Shown: positions 1 through 9,869 of the stretch, piece by piece
How positions within the stretch are numbered: the stretch's first letter is position 1
How the letters are laid out: each line of letters begins with the position of its first letter
From: Solidesulfovibrio carbinoliphilus subsp. oakridgensis
GTDB lineage: Bacteria > Desulfobacterota > Desulfovibrionia > Desulfovibrionales > Desulfovibrionaceae
Direction of reading: 5' to 3'
DNA: 64,000 nt
Assembly: GCF_000177215.2 (NCBI RefSeq)
Contig: NZ_CM001368.1
Span: 930,001 to 994,000 of the forward strand
Notes under the pieces: generated by a model
The model's database searches: none
Told to the model about the DNA's origin: nothing
Seen by the model: only the letters and a program-made list of their open reading frames with translations
Made by a program: the position numbers and the translations under genes

Positions 1-503
1 CACTGGCCGAGCTTGATGGCCGTGCCGCTTGGCGCATCGGCCTTCCGGTTGTGGTGGATTTCCATGATCTCCAGGTTGTAGTCCGGACCGAGCTTGCGCA
101 CGAGCTCCGGCAGGACTTGCAGCAGGACGCTTATGCCCACGCTCATATTGGGGGCGAAAAAGACCGGCGTCCTGGCCGCCGCCGCTTCCAGGGTCCGGAC
201 CTGGTCCGGGGAAAGGCCGGTCGTGCCGATGACCATGGGATTGCCGCTTTGGGCGGCCACCGCGGCCGCGGCCACCGTGCTTTCCGGAGAGGTGAAATCG
301 ATCACCACCGCGCCCGGGCACTTGGCGAGCACGGTCGCCAGGTCGTCGCCCACGGCGCAATCAAGGCCCTCAAGCCCCGCCGTGCAGCCGCTGCGCTCCA
401 GAGCCCCGGCCAGACGCAGATCCGGATCGGTCCTGACGAATCGGATCAGGGTCTGGCCCATGCGCCCCATGGCCCCCATGATCACCACGTCGCATACACT
501 CAT
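1..503 (-). CDS. dapB: 4-hydroxy-tetrahydrodipicolinate reductase, N-terminal part (cut by window edge)
   Basis: This gene encodes the NAD(P)H-dependent reductase of the lysine/diaminopimelate pathway, a cytoplasmic enzyme. The first 167 codons are visible; the C-terminus lies beyond base 1. The Rossmann motif GAMGRMG lies near residue 10. The conserved segment HHNRKADAPSGTA, which holds the substrate-binding and catalytic residues of the family, ends close to the window edge. The ATG at 501-503 is chosen because it precedes the dinucleotide-binding strand by only a few residues, as is usual for DapB. lysA of the same pathway lies far away at 34915, so the pathway genes are dispersed. The identification is firm even though the gene is partial. 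Confidence 0.95.
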   Translation of the reverse strand, partial: MSVCDVVIMGAMGRMGQTLIRFVRTDPDLRLAGALERSGCTAGLEGLDCAVGDDLATVLAKCPGAVVIDFTSPESTVAAAAVAAQSGNPMVIGTTGLSPDQVRTLEAAAARTPVFFAPNMSVGISVLLQVLPELVRKLGPDYNLEIMEIHHNRKADAPSGTAIKLGQ

Positions 504-618
504 GATTGCGCCCCCCTTTCGTAACTCGTGTCTGAAAAACGATGCCGTGCATCCGACCCCATTTCGTCCGTACCGTCAGTGCCGGCCTTTTTCAACAAAG
601 GATTTGCAGGCCAAAGGC

Positions 619-1620
619 CTAGCAGATGCGCGGCAGCTGCTCGCCTTCGAGCATGCCGAGAAGCCGCCGGCCGCCAAGAGGCGTGACCATGGCCACCTTG
701 CCCGGATGCTCGGCCACCACCCGGCCGATGACCGCCGCGTCCCGGCCGAGCGGATCGGCCCGCAAAACCTCGAGCGTCGCCAACGCCTTGTCGCCCGGCA
801 CGATGCAGATGCACTTGCCCTCGTTGGCGAGATAGAGCGGATCGAGGCCGAGCACGGCACAGCCGCCGGCCACGGCCGGATCGATGGGAATGTCGGCCTG
901 GACGAGCTCGATGCCGACAGCCGACTGGCCCGCGATCTCGTTGAGGGTCGTGCCAAGGCCGCCGCGCGTGGGGTCGCGAAGGACGTGGACATCGCCGGCC
1001 GCGGCCAGGACCTTTTCCACCAATCCCCACAAGGCCGCGCTGTCGCTGACCACCGGGGCGGCGAAGGAAAGGCCTTCCCGAGTGGAGAGAATGGCCAGCC
1101 CGTGGTCGCCCATGGACCCGGATACCAGCACCGCGTCCCCGATCCGGGCCCGGTTGCCGCCCGGAGCCGGATCGACCACGATCTCGCCCACGCCCGTGGT
1201 GTTGATGAAGATCTTGTCCGCCGCGCCCCGCTGCACCACCTTGGTGTCGCCGGCCACGATCCGCACCCCGGCATCCCGCGCCGCCTGGCCCATGGAAGCG
1301 ACCACGCGTTCGAGATCGGCCAGGGGCAGGCCTTCTTCCAGGATGAAGCCGCAGGTCAGGTAGAGCGGCCGGGCCCCCATCATGGCCACGTCGTTGACCG
1401 TGCCATGGACGGCCAGGGACCCGATGTCGCCGCCCGGGAAAAAGATCGGGTCGACCACGAAGGAATCCGTGCTCATGGCGACCGGGCCGTTGAGATGCAA
1501 AACGGCGGCATCGTCCATGCGGGCCAGGATGTCGTTGCCGAGATGCTTGAAAAAGAGGTCCTGGACGAAGCGGTGCGATGCCCGCCCGCCGCTGCCATAG
1601 TCGAGCAATACCTTGTCCAT
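619..1620 (-). CDS. hypE: [NiFe]-hydrogenase maturation protein HypE
   Basis: HypE dehydrates an S-carbamoyl group on its own C-terminal cysteine to a thiocyanate, which supplies the CN ligands of the NiFe hydrogenase active site with HypF and the HypCD complex. The 333-residue protein has the usual length, a GSGG motif near residue 9, the AIRS/PurM-like ATP-binding fold, and ends in the diagnostic PRIC tail with the modified Cys as last residue. The ATG at 1618-1620 is preceded by GGAAGG about 8 nt upstream. The reading frame stays open about 92 codons further upstream, but that part lacks HypE character. No other hyp gene is visible; the neighbours are dapB (downstream) and cheB (upstream). 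Confidence 0.93.
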   Translation of the reverse strand: MDKVLLDYGSGGRASHRFVQDLFFKHLGNDILARMDDAAVLHLNGPVAMSTDSFVVDPIFFPGGDIGSLAVHGTVNDVAMMGARPLYLTCGFILEEGLPLADLERVVASMGQAARDAGVRIVAGDTKVVQRGAADKIFINTTGVGEIVVDPAPGGNRARIGDAVLVSGSMGDHGLAILSTREGLSFAAPVVSDSAALWGLVEKVLAAAGDVHVLRDPTRGGLGTTLNEIAGQSAVGIELVQADIPIDPAVAGGCAVLGLDPLYLANEGKCICIVPGDKALATLEVLRADPLGRDAAVIGRVVAEHPGKVAMVTPLGGRRLLGMLEGEQLPRIC

Positions 1621-1893
1621 GGGGATGCCTTCCGGGAAGTTGCGAAACGCCGGGAAAAAGAGGGTTCCCCGCCGCAGCCAGCCCTGTGGCGCGACGTCGG
1701 ATGGGGACCGCCCGAAGCCTTCCGGCAAAGGCGCATCATAGGGAGAAAGCTCGAATATTTCCAGACCCTTTTCCGGACCTCCGGCCTTTCCCCCGGCGTT
1801 CGGGCGCGCTGGCCTGCCCCCCCTCTCGCGGTGCAATCCTCTAAAAAATACGGCAGTTTTTTTTAATAAAAACAAGCATCCTAGATTTTTATT
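1621..1893 (-). promoter_or_regulatory. hypE leader region with AT-rich upstream part
   Basis: These 273 bases lie between hypE and the palindrome behind cheB. The half next to hypE is GC-rich and carries only the Shine-Dalgarno. The distal part (about 1840-1893) is strikingly AT-rich for this genome, with runs of A and T. On the minus strand it contains a possible -35 (TTGTTT) and -10-like TATTTT with a poor 19-nt spacing. A promoter for hypE in this tract is plausible, but I cannot fix its elements. I see no gene here. Confidence 0.35.
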
Positions 1894-1919
1894 CATGAAA
1901 AAGTATGTACTTTTTCATG
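1894..1919. promoter_or_regulatory. perfect 12-bp palindrome (2-nt spacer) between cheB and hypE
   Basis: The arm CATGAAAAAGTA at 1894-1905 is matched exactly by its inverse complement at 1908-1919, with TG between. It starts 4 bases after the cheB stop, in an AT-rich tract. There is no T-run on the cheB-distal side, so it is not a standard intrinsic terminator. The near-zero spacer fits a dimeric operator in front of hypE at least as well as an RNA hairpin. The symmetry is seen directly; the role is inferred. Confidence 0.5.
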
Positions 1920-1923
1920 GACG

Positions 1924-3896
<1,973 letters not shown>

Positions 3897-3901
3897 GGGA
3901 A

Positions 3902-4414
3902 CTAGGCCTCCTCGGTCTCTGCGGTGGGTTCGCCAAGGCTCTGGGCCAGACCGGCCAGCTCCAGGGAGGTGAAGACCTTGTTGATATCCAAGATGATGAT
4001 GAACTGCTCGCCGGCCTTGCCCATGCCCCGGATGAAATCGCCCTTGATCGGAGTGCCCATGCGCGGGGCCGGCTCGATCTGCGAGGACTCCATCTCGTAG
4101 ACCTCCTGGACCGAGTCGGCCAGGGCGCCAAGGACCGTGGCCTCGCCTTCGAGCGCCACTTCCACGATGATGATGCAGGTGTTGACGGTCCTCTCGGTCG
4201 CGCCCATGCCGAATTTCATCTTGAGGTCCACCACCGGCACGGCCCGGCCGCGCAGGTTGATCACGCCCCGGATGTAGTCGGGGGTGCGAGGAACCCGCGT
4301 GATGTTCACAAGCTCCAGAACCTCGCGCACCGAGCCGATGTCCAGGGCGAAAAGCTCACGCTCCAGGGTGAAGGTGAGGTACTGGTTGTCGTTGCTGCTC
4401 GGGATTTCGGCCAT
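3902..4414 (-). CDS. cheW: Chemotaxis coupling protein CheW
   Basis: CheW is the scaffold that links receptors to CheA in the signalling array. The 170-residue protein is a single CheW domain of two SH3-like barrels; typical features are QYLTFTLERELFALDI near residue 11, the RGVINLRG turn near residue 49 and VVDL following it. The ATG at 4412-4414 has GGGGAG 6 nt upstream. It lies between cheA (66 nt upstream) and cheR (5 nt downstream). A slightly long acidic tail follows the domain. No paralogue is seen in the window. Confidence 0.95.
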   Translation of the reverse strand: MAEIPSSNDNQYLTFTLERELFALDIGSVREVLELVNITRVPRTPDYIRGVINLRGRAVPVVDLKMKFGMGATERTVNTCIIIVEVALEGEATVLGALADSVQEVYEMESSQIEPAPRMGTPIKGDFIRGMGKAGEQFIIILDINKVFTSLELAGLAQSLGEPTAETEEA

Positions 4415-4480
4415 GTCTTGCTCCCCTTGCGCGGCGTGGTGGTGGGCCGTGACGCCGTCATTGCTTCGAAGAAACGAAAA

Positions 4481-6595
4481 CTACGACGCCTCGGCGGCCT
4501 CGGCCGCCCGCCGGACCAGGGCAGCCACGTCGAGGATCAGGGCCAGGCGGCCGTCGCCCCGGATGGTGGCGCCGGAAAATTCCTCGATGTCGCGGTAAAG
4601 CGGCCCCAGGCCCTTGATCACGGTCTGGTGCTCTCCGATCACTCGGTCCACGGCCAAGCCCACTTGTGCCCCGTCGACCGTCACCACCACGATCGGTTCG
4701 ATGGCCGGCACCCGGCCCGGAATGTCGAAGACCTCGCGCAGGCGCAGGCACGGCACGGCTTGGCCGCGCATGTTGAGCATCGTCGTATCCGGGCCGTCGC
4801 CGCCGCGCGCCATCTCCAGGCATTCCTCGACCAGGGACAGCGGGACGACATAGTATTCCCCCCCCACCTCCACCTGCAGGCCGTCGATGATGGCCAGGGT
4901 GAGCGGCAGGCGCACGGTGATGGAGGTGCCCTGTCCTGGTTCGGAATCGATCTCCACGATGCCGCGCAGGGCTTCGATGGCCCGCTTGACCACGTCCATG
5001 CCTACGCCCCGGCCGGAGATGTTCGTGATCGCGCCGGCCGTCGAGAAACCGGGCAGGAAAATGAGATTGTAAAGCTCCTTGGTCGTCAGCTCAAGGCCCG
5101 GCTGGATAAGACCCCGCTCTTCGGCCCGGACCCGGATGGCCGCGGAATCGAGGCCCGCGCCATCGTCGGCCACGGAGATGACCACCTCGCCACCGCAGTG
5201 TTCGGCGGCGAGGCGGATGACGCCGGTGGCCGGCTTGCCTGCGGCCGTCCGCTTCTCCGGGGATTCGACACCGTGGTCGATGCTGTTTCGCAGCAGGTGG
5301 ACGAGCGGGTCGCCAAGCCGCTCGATGACCGTCTTGTCGAGCTCGGTCTCCTCGCCGACCGTCACGAGCTCGATCTCCTTGCCGAGTTCCGTGGCCAGAT
5401 CGCGCACCAGCCGCCGGAACTTGGCGAAGGTGGCCCCGATCGGCAGCATGCGGATGGACAGGGTGGAATCGCGCAGGCTGTCGCCGAGCCGCTCCAGGTG
5501 TTCGGCCAGCCCGCGCAAGAGCGGATCCCCCCGCTCCTCCACCGCCTGGCGGATCTGGGCCTGGACGATGACCAGTTCACCGACGAGATCGACCAAGGCG
5601 TCGAGCTTGTCCGCAGCCACCCGGATGCTGGTCGTCTTTTCCACCCGGTCCGGGGTCTTCTGGCACAGCTCCCGCACGGCGCTTTGTTCGAGCAGGGCCG
5701 AAGCCACCCGGGGCGGACTGACCAGGCCCTCGCCGGCCAGAATGTCGCCCAGACGCCGCTGGGAGGACAGGGCGGCCTCCAGTTCGGCGGCGGTGATGTC
5801 CCCCCGGGCCACAAGGATCTCCCCGAGCCGTTGGTGGACCGCTTCGCCGTCATGGGCGCAGCCGTCATCGAGCACCTCGATGGAGAGGTCGCAGTCATCC
5901 TCGACGAAGACGAACACGTCGGCCAGGGCCGCCCGGTCGGACTCGGTCCGAATGACGCAGTCCCACCAGACCAGGCAGGTTTCGGGGACAAGGGCGGAAA
6001 GCTCGGGGATGTCCTCGGTGTGGGCGTAGAAGCGGCATTCGCCAAGGGCCATGAGGTCGCCGAGCAGGTGCAGGGGATTGTTGCCCGTGGCCAGCATGGC
6101 GGCATGGGGCCGCAGGCGCAGCCGGTAGATGCGGGGGACGCCCGGGGCCGACGAAATGGCCGCAACCGCGGCGTCGGTTGCGGGGTGTGCTTCCGAGACG
6201 GACGCCGGCTCGCCGCCAAAGGCGCGGAATCCGGAAAGGAGGTCGGCCCCGACGGCGGCGAGTTCCGCCTCGCGGCCGGCGACCGGCTCCAGCAGGGACC
6301 GGAGGTGGTCGCAGGCCCCGAGCGAGAGGTCGAGCAGACGGCGGTCGACGGCCAGAAAACCGTTGCGGACTCGGTCGAAGATCGACTCCACGTCGTGGGT
6401 GAACGCCGCGATATCGTCAAAGCCGAACATGGCCCCGGAGCCTTTGACCGTATGCAGGGCCCGGAAAATCTTGTGCAGGAGATCGACATCCTCCGGAGTC
6501 CGTTCGAGCTCCAGAAGCGAGGCCTCGAGGTCGGCCAAGAGCTCCCTGGCCTCATCCAAGTAGGCGGCGCGGTGGGCGTCTTCCTGGGACCTCAT
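4481..6595 (-). CDS. cheA: Chemotaxis histidine kinase CheA with MshEN-like insert
   Basis: CheA autophosphorylates on its Hpt histidine and passes phosphate to response regulators. Domains of the 704-residue protein: Hpt (1-100, H48 in ALHTVKGSG); a second globular region (150-245); two tandem 24-residue motifs starting RLG and ending Q (256-279 and 281-304) that resemble the cyclic-di-GMP-binding MshEN motif; dimerisation (about 320-385); HATPase (N-box near 433-442, DDGAG 477-481, GRGVGMDVV 528-536); and the C-terminal CheW-like domain (565-695). The kinase core looks intact. The first gene upstream (39 nt) is the soluble MCP-like protein and the next downstream is cheW. The ATG at 6593-6595 sits just before the Hpt domain. 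Confidence 0.94.
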   Translation of the reverse strand: MRSQEDAHRAAYLDEARELLADLEASLLELERTPEDVDLLHKIFRALHTVKGSGAMFGFDDIAAFTHDVESIFDRVRNGFLAVDRRLLDLSLGACDHLRSLLEPVAGREAELAAVGADLLSGFRAFGGEPASVSEAHPATDAAVAAISSAPGVPRIYRLRLRPHAAMLATGNNPLHLLGDLMALGECRFYAHTEDIPELSALVPETCLVWWDCVIRTESDRAALADVFVFVEDDCDLSIEVLDDGCAHDGEAVHQRLGEILVARGDITAAELEAALSSQRRLGDILAGEGLVSPPRVASALLEQSAVRELCQKTPDRVEKTTSIRVAADKLDALVDLVGELVIVQAQIRQAVEERGDPLLRGLAEHLERLGDSLRDSTLSIRMLPIGATFAKFRRLVRDLATELGKEIELVTVGEETELDKTVIERLGDPLVHLLRNSIDHGVESPEKRTAAGKPATGVIRLAAEHCGGEVVISVADDGAGLDSAAIRVRAEERGLIQPGLELTTKELYNLIFLPGFSTAGAITNISGRGVGMDVVKRAIEALRGIVEIDSEPGQGTSITVRLPLTLAIIDGLQVEVGGEYYVVPLSLVEECLEMARGGDGPDTTMLNMRGQAVPCLRLREVFDIPGRVPAIEPIVVVTVDGAQVGLAVDRVIGEHQTVIKGLGPLYRDIEEFSGATIRGDGRLALILDVAALVRRAAEAAEAS

Positions 6596-6634
6596 CGCCT
6601 GGCGGGCCTCCGTGATCGGACGGGAAAAGCGGGA

Positions 6635-8443
6635 TTAGAACAATTCAACGTTGTCCCCGAATTCTCCGGCGTCTTCCTGGGCCGCGACCGGATTTGCGGC
6701 ATCGTGCGGGGCGGAAGCGAGGCCAAAGGCCGCCTCGTGCACGGCCCGCTCGGCCTCCATGGTGTAACGGTCGTAGAGTGCGCGCAGTCGCGAGCTTTTT
6801 CCGAGTCCACCCTCCGGCGCCAGCTTCCTGGCCAGGCCCACCTGACCCTCCAGGGTTCGGCGGATGGCCGTCAGCCGGGAACCGATGTCCTTGTCGAAAT
6901 CGATGGACCGCCCCACTTCGCCGGCCCGGCTGCCAAGAGCGGCGCTGGTGCTTTTGAGGGAGGCGAAAAGCGTTTCGCACCGCCTGGCCGTGCCCGAGGT
7001 CGCGGCCAGAACCTCGTCGAGCTGGCCGACCACGCGCCAGGCTTCGGACTGGTCGTTATACTGGCGGGCTTTTTCCTGCAACACCTTGGAAGCGCTGGAA
7101 ATATCGCCGAGAATTCGAGCCACGGCATCGGTCTGCCGCCTGGCGTCGGCCGAAAGGCCCTGGATGGCCAGGGCCAGGACGCCAAGGGCCGCGCCGGCCT
7201 CGCCGGTATGGGCGGCCTTGATGCTGGCGTTTATGGCGATCAGCTCGATCTCGGCCCCGACTTCCTCGATGGCCTCGATGGAGCCGCCCATGCCGGCAAT
7301 GGTCTCGGCCACCGAGTCCATGATGCCGCCCAAGGCCTCGCCCTGGGTGGCGAAGTCGCCGAGTTCGGCCTTGACCGTGCCGATGCCGGCCTCCATCCTG
7401 ACCAGCGGGCTGTTGGCGTCGGTCGTCCCGGCCACGGCGGCGATGGCCGTGCCGATGCCCCGGATGCGGGCGGCAAGGGAGTCCAGGGAGTCGCGCAGGA
7501 TGGCCGCTGCCTCGGAAAAGTGCCTGTCCGCACTGTCGAGCTGGGAGGCCTGCAAGGTCAGCACGTCCGCCACGAAGGCCACCATGTCCAGGGCGTCTTC
7601 CTGGCCGGCCGGCCCGCGCCCGCCGTTGTCGAGGACCCCGGCCACTTCGGCCAGGGCGTGCTCGGCGTGCTCGATCTGCTGGCGGACGATGTCGTGGGAC
7701 TGGAGCGAGCGGACCGCCTTGGCGATTTCCGCCTCGATCTCCTCGGCGTTGCGGGACAAGGCCAGGGACACCGTGGCCGACCTTTCGGCCATGTCGGCCA
7801 ACCCCGCGATATGGGCCCCCAGTTCCCGGGAGATCACATTGTGGCATTGGTCCTGGGCGTGGATGATGGCCAGCGTCCTGGCCCGGGCCGAATCGACATG
7901 GCCGCGCAGGGCCTCGATGCGGGTGGTGATGCCGGCGCAGTGGTCCACGATCAGATGGGCGAGCTTCTCCACGTCGTCGGCCAGGGTGGAAAACCCGCGC
8001 CCGTCCGTGCCGAGCCGGGCGCTTTCGATGCGGGTGGCGATGCCAAGCATGGTGAGATGCTTGACGATCTTCGAGAAGGCCGAAACGATGGAGGAAAGTT
8101 CGTTGACAATGCCGGACACGCCCTCAATGTCGCCGAGACTGCGGCGGCCGGCGTCGTGGACCGTGGCGTCGGTCAGGGAGCGCAGTTCGCCCGAGAGGCC
8201 CTCGAGGGTCACGTGCATGCCCTGGCCCGAGGTGCAGGCGACCAGTTCCCGGGCGTCTCGGGAAATGTCCTCGCAGCCGGCCTGCAGGGACATCAGGTCT
8301 TCCCCCAGACGCAGGAAATCCCGTTCGCGGCCTTTCATGACCGACGACAGGCCGTGTTCCATGCCCTCGAGGGCTGTGCGGCACTGCCGCAGCATGTCGG
8401 AAGCGGTGCTTGTGAGATCGGTGGTGTCGGTCATGGCTCCCAT
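6635..8443 (-). CDS. Soluble methyl-accepting-chemotaxis-like protein with two degenerate signalling tips
   Basis: This 602-residue, largely helical protein has no membrane segment and no obvious ligand domain. Two stretches resemble the conserved MCP signalling hairpin: residues 129-161, with IATRIESARLGTDGRGF, and 398-434, with IELIAINASIKAAHTGEAG. Both diverge from the usual sequence. A QSHDIVRQQIEHAEHA segment (248-263) lies between them. It probably acts in the cytoplasm and feeds the CheA encoded 39 nt downstream. The start is uncertain: ATGs at 8443 and 8434 both follow purine-rich sequence, and I chose 8443. It is assigned to the MCP superfamily by motif; its stimulus is unknown. Confidence 0.75.
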   Translation of the reverse strand: MGAMTDTTDLTSTASDMLRQCRTALEGMEHGLSSVMKGRERDFLRLGEDLMSLQAGCEDISRDARELVACTSGQGMHVTLEGLSGELRSLTDATVHDAGRRSLGDIEGVSGIVNELSSIVSAFSKIVKHLTMLGIATRIESARLGTDGRGFSTLADDVEKLAHLIVDHCAGITTRIEALRGHVDSARARTLAIIHAQDQCHNVISRELGAHIAGLADMAERSATVSLALSRNAEEIEAEIAKAVRSLQSHDIVRQQIEHAEHALAEVAGVLDNGGRGPAGQEDALDMVAFVADVLTLQASQLDSADRHFSEAAAILRDSLDSLAARIRGIGTAIAAVAGTTDANSPLVRMEAGIGTVKAELGDFATQGEALGGIMDSVAETIAGMGGSIEAIEEVGAEIELIAINASIKAAHTGEAGAALGVLALAIQGLSADARRQTDAVARILGDISSASKVLQEKARQYNDQSEAWRVVGQLDEVLAATSGTARRCETLFASLKSTSAALGSRAGEVGRSIDFDKDIGSRLTAIRRTLEGQVGLARKLAPEGGLGKSSRLRALYDRYTMEAERAVHEAAFGLASAPHDAANPVAAQEDAGEFGDNVELF

Positions 8444-8609
8444 ACCCGTCGCATGCCCTCCAAGACGCGTGAGCGAGACGCCTTGAAGATCCGCGCAGTT
8501 TCCCGGGCGACGCCCGCGGCTGACCTGCCGGGGCATGGCGAAACTACACGTTTTTGTCCTGAACTCAAAGGATTCCTTCGCCGTGGGGCCGCAAGGCCGG
8601 GCGGGCGGC
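8444..8609. other. Intergenic region upstream of the chemosensory operon
   Basis: These 166 bases lie between the end of the DedA gene and the MCP-like gene, both on the minus strand. The middle (about 8540-8580) is the most AT-rich part and probably holds the operon promoter, but I cannot align a convincing -35/-10 pair. There is no open frame with coding character and no hairpin with a T-run. Confidence 0.3.
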
Positions 8610-9188
8610 CTAGCGGCGGCGCAGGAGCTTGAGGATCCAGACCGCGACGATGGCCAGGGCCGCCAGGCCGAGGACGGCCAGTTCGGCATAGTGCACGTTG
8701 TCGATAAGCCGGGCGAGGACGTTTTCGAGGAGACTGCCGAAGCCGTAGCCGATCAGGGCGAAGGCCACGGCCCAGATGGCCGCGCCGATGGCGTTTAGGA
8801 CGAAGAATTTGCGCACCGGAATGTCGATGGAACCGAGCACGAAAGGGGTCAGGTTGCGCAGGCCGTAGAAGAACCGGAACGAAAGGATGAGGATCTCGTG
8901 GTATTTCTTGAGCATGGTGGTGACCCGTTCGGTGCGGGCACGCCATTTCTCACTTTTTTCCATGAGGCGCCGGCCGAAGTAGCGGCCGATGAAAAAGGCG
9001 GTCTGGTCGCCGGCCAGGCTGCCGGCAAAGGCGGACAGGATGACGTAGCGCAGATCCAGATGGAATTCCGGCGACTGGGCGGCAAAGCCGGCCAGGAGCA
9101 AAATGGTCTCCCCTTCCAGAAAGGTGCCGATGAAGAGGGCAAGATAACCGTAGTTTTCGATGATGTGCTTGAAAAATTCGATGGACAT
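8610..9188 (-). CDS. DedA-family membrane protein (SNARE-associated/VTT domain)
   Basis: DedA proteins are integral inner-membrane proteins implicated in lipid scrambling/recycling and membrane homeostasis. The 192-residue protein shows the family pattern: an N-terminal re-entrant hydrophobic region with FLEGETILLLAGF near residue 23, the G-x-x-x-GDQ...YFGRR segment (about 55-75), the RFFYGLRNLTPFVLG motif (about 105-120), and two C-terminal membrane helices ending in RRR. The ATG at 9186-9188 follows GAGAGGGCG. The gene is divergent from cheD and codirectional with the chemosensory operon; no functional link is evident. Confidence 0.9.
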   Translation of the reverse strand: MSIEFFKHIIENYGYLALFIGTFLEGETILLLAGFAAQSPEFHLDLRYVILSAFAGSLAGDQTAFFIGRYFGRRLMEKSEKWRARTERVTTMLKKYHEILILSFRFFYGLRNLTPFVLGSIDIPVRKFFVLNAIGAAIWAVAFALIGYGFGSLLENVLARLIDNVHYAELAVLGLAALAIVAVWILKLLRRR

Positions 9189-9392
9189 CGCCCTCTCCCG
9201 GTTGGCGGCCGGCCCTGGTCCGTTGCGTCGCGTGAAAGTCCGGGGAAAGTATGCACTTGCCCGCCATCTGTCCACAGGCATGTTCCCCGCCGCGACCCGA
9301 CCTTGTCCTCGGGTCGCTTTCCGGCTAGGTTGCCCTCTTTGACCCGCATCTGCCGACAACCTTTTGCGCCCAAGGATCCACCTCCACGAATC

Positions 9393-9869
9393 ATGGAGAT
9401 CATTGTCAGCATCTCCGACATGAAGGTCACCAACCGGCCCAAGGATGTCCTGGTCACCCACGCCCTGGGCTCCTGTCTCGGGCTTGCCGCCTACGATCCC
9501 GCGGCCGGCGTGGCCGGGCTCATCCACTGCCTGCTTCCCGTGGCCAGGGACACGGCCAAGGGTCCGGTCAAAAACCCCTTCATGTACGTCAATCTCGGCG
9601 TTCCCCAAATGATGCGCGCCCTTTTCAACCGGGGCGCGACCCGGGAGAACCTGGTGCTCAAGGCCGCGGGCTGCGGCCGGATGATGCACATCTCCAACCA
9701 GTTCGACACCGGGGCCAACAATTTCGCCGCTCTTAAAAAACTGCTTCTGGTCAATGAAATGCGTCTGTCCGCCGAGGACGTCGGTGGCACCATTCCGCGC
9801 ACCATGCGCCTTTTCGCCGACACGGGCCGGGTTATGATCTCATCTTGCGGGAGGTCCTGGGATTTATGA
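9393..9869 (+). CDS. cheD: Chemoreceptor glutamine deamidase CheD
   Basis: CheD deamidates selected receptor glutamines and, in some bacteria, cooperates with CheC. The 158-residue protein carries the catalytic Cys28 in THALGSCLG and His45 in GLIHCLLP. The rest follows the family, with a GC-GGAxM-like stretch (KAAGCGRMM) in mid-protein. The start at 9393 is set by the MEIIVSISDMKV beginning; an AAGGA lies rather far upstream (about 16 nt). The stop overlaps the start of the HDOD gene as ATGA, so the two are translationally coupled. It stands divergent from dedA but only about 1 kb from the che operon. Confidence 0.92.
   Translation: MEIIVSISDMKVTNRPKDVLVTHALGSCLGLAAYDPAAGVAGLIHCLLPVARDTAKGPVKNPFMYVNLGVPQMMRALFNRGATRENLVLKAAGCGRMMHISNQFDTGANNFAALKKLLLVNEMRLSAEDVGGTIPRTMRLFADTGRVMISSCGRSWDL

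Noticed and set aside
9189-9392. The dedA-cheD divergent gap as a defined promoter pair
   Set aside because: The region must contain promoters, but I could not align convincing hexamers, so no site is claimed.
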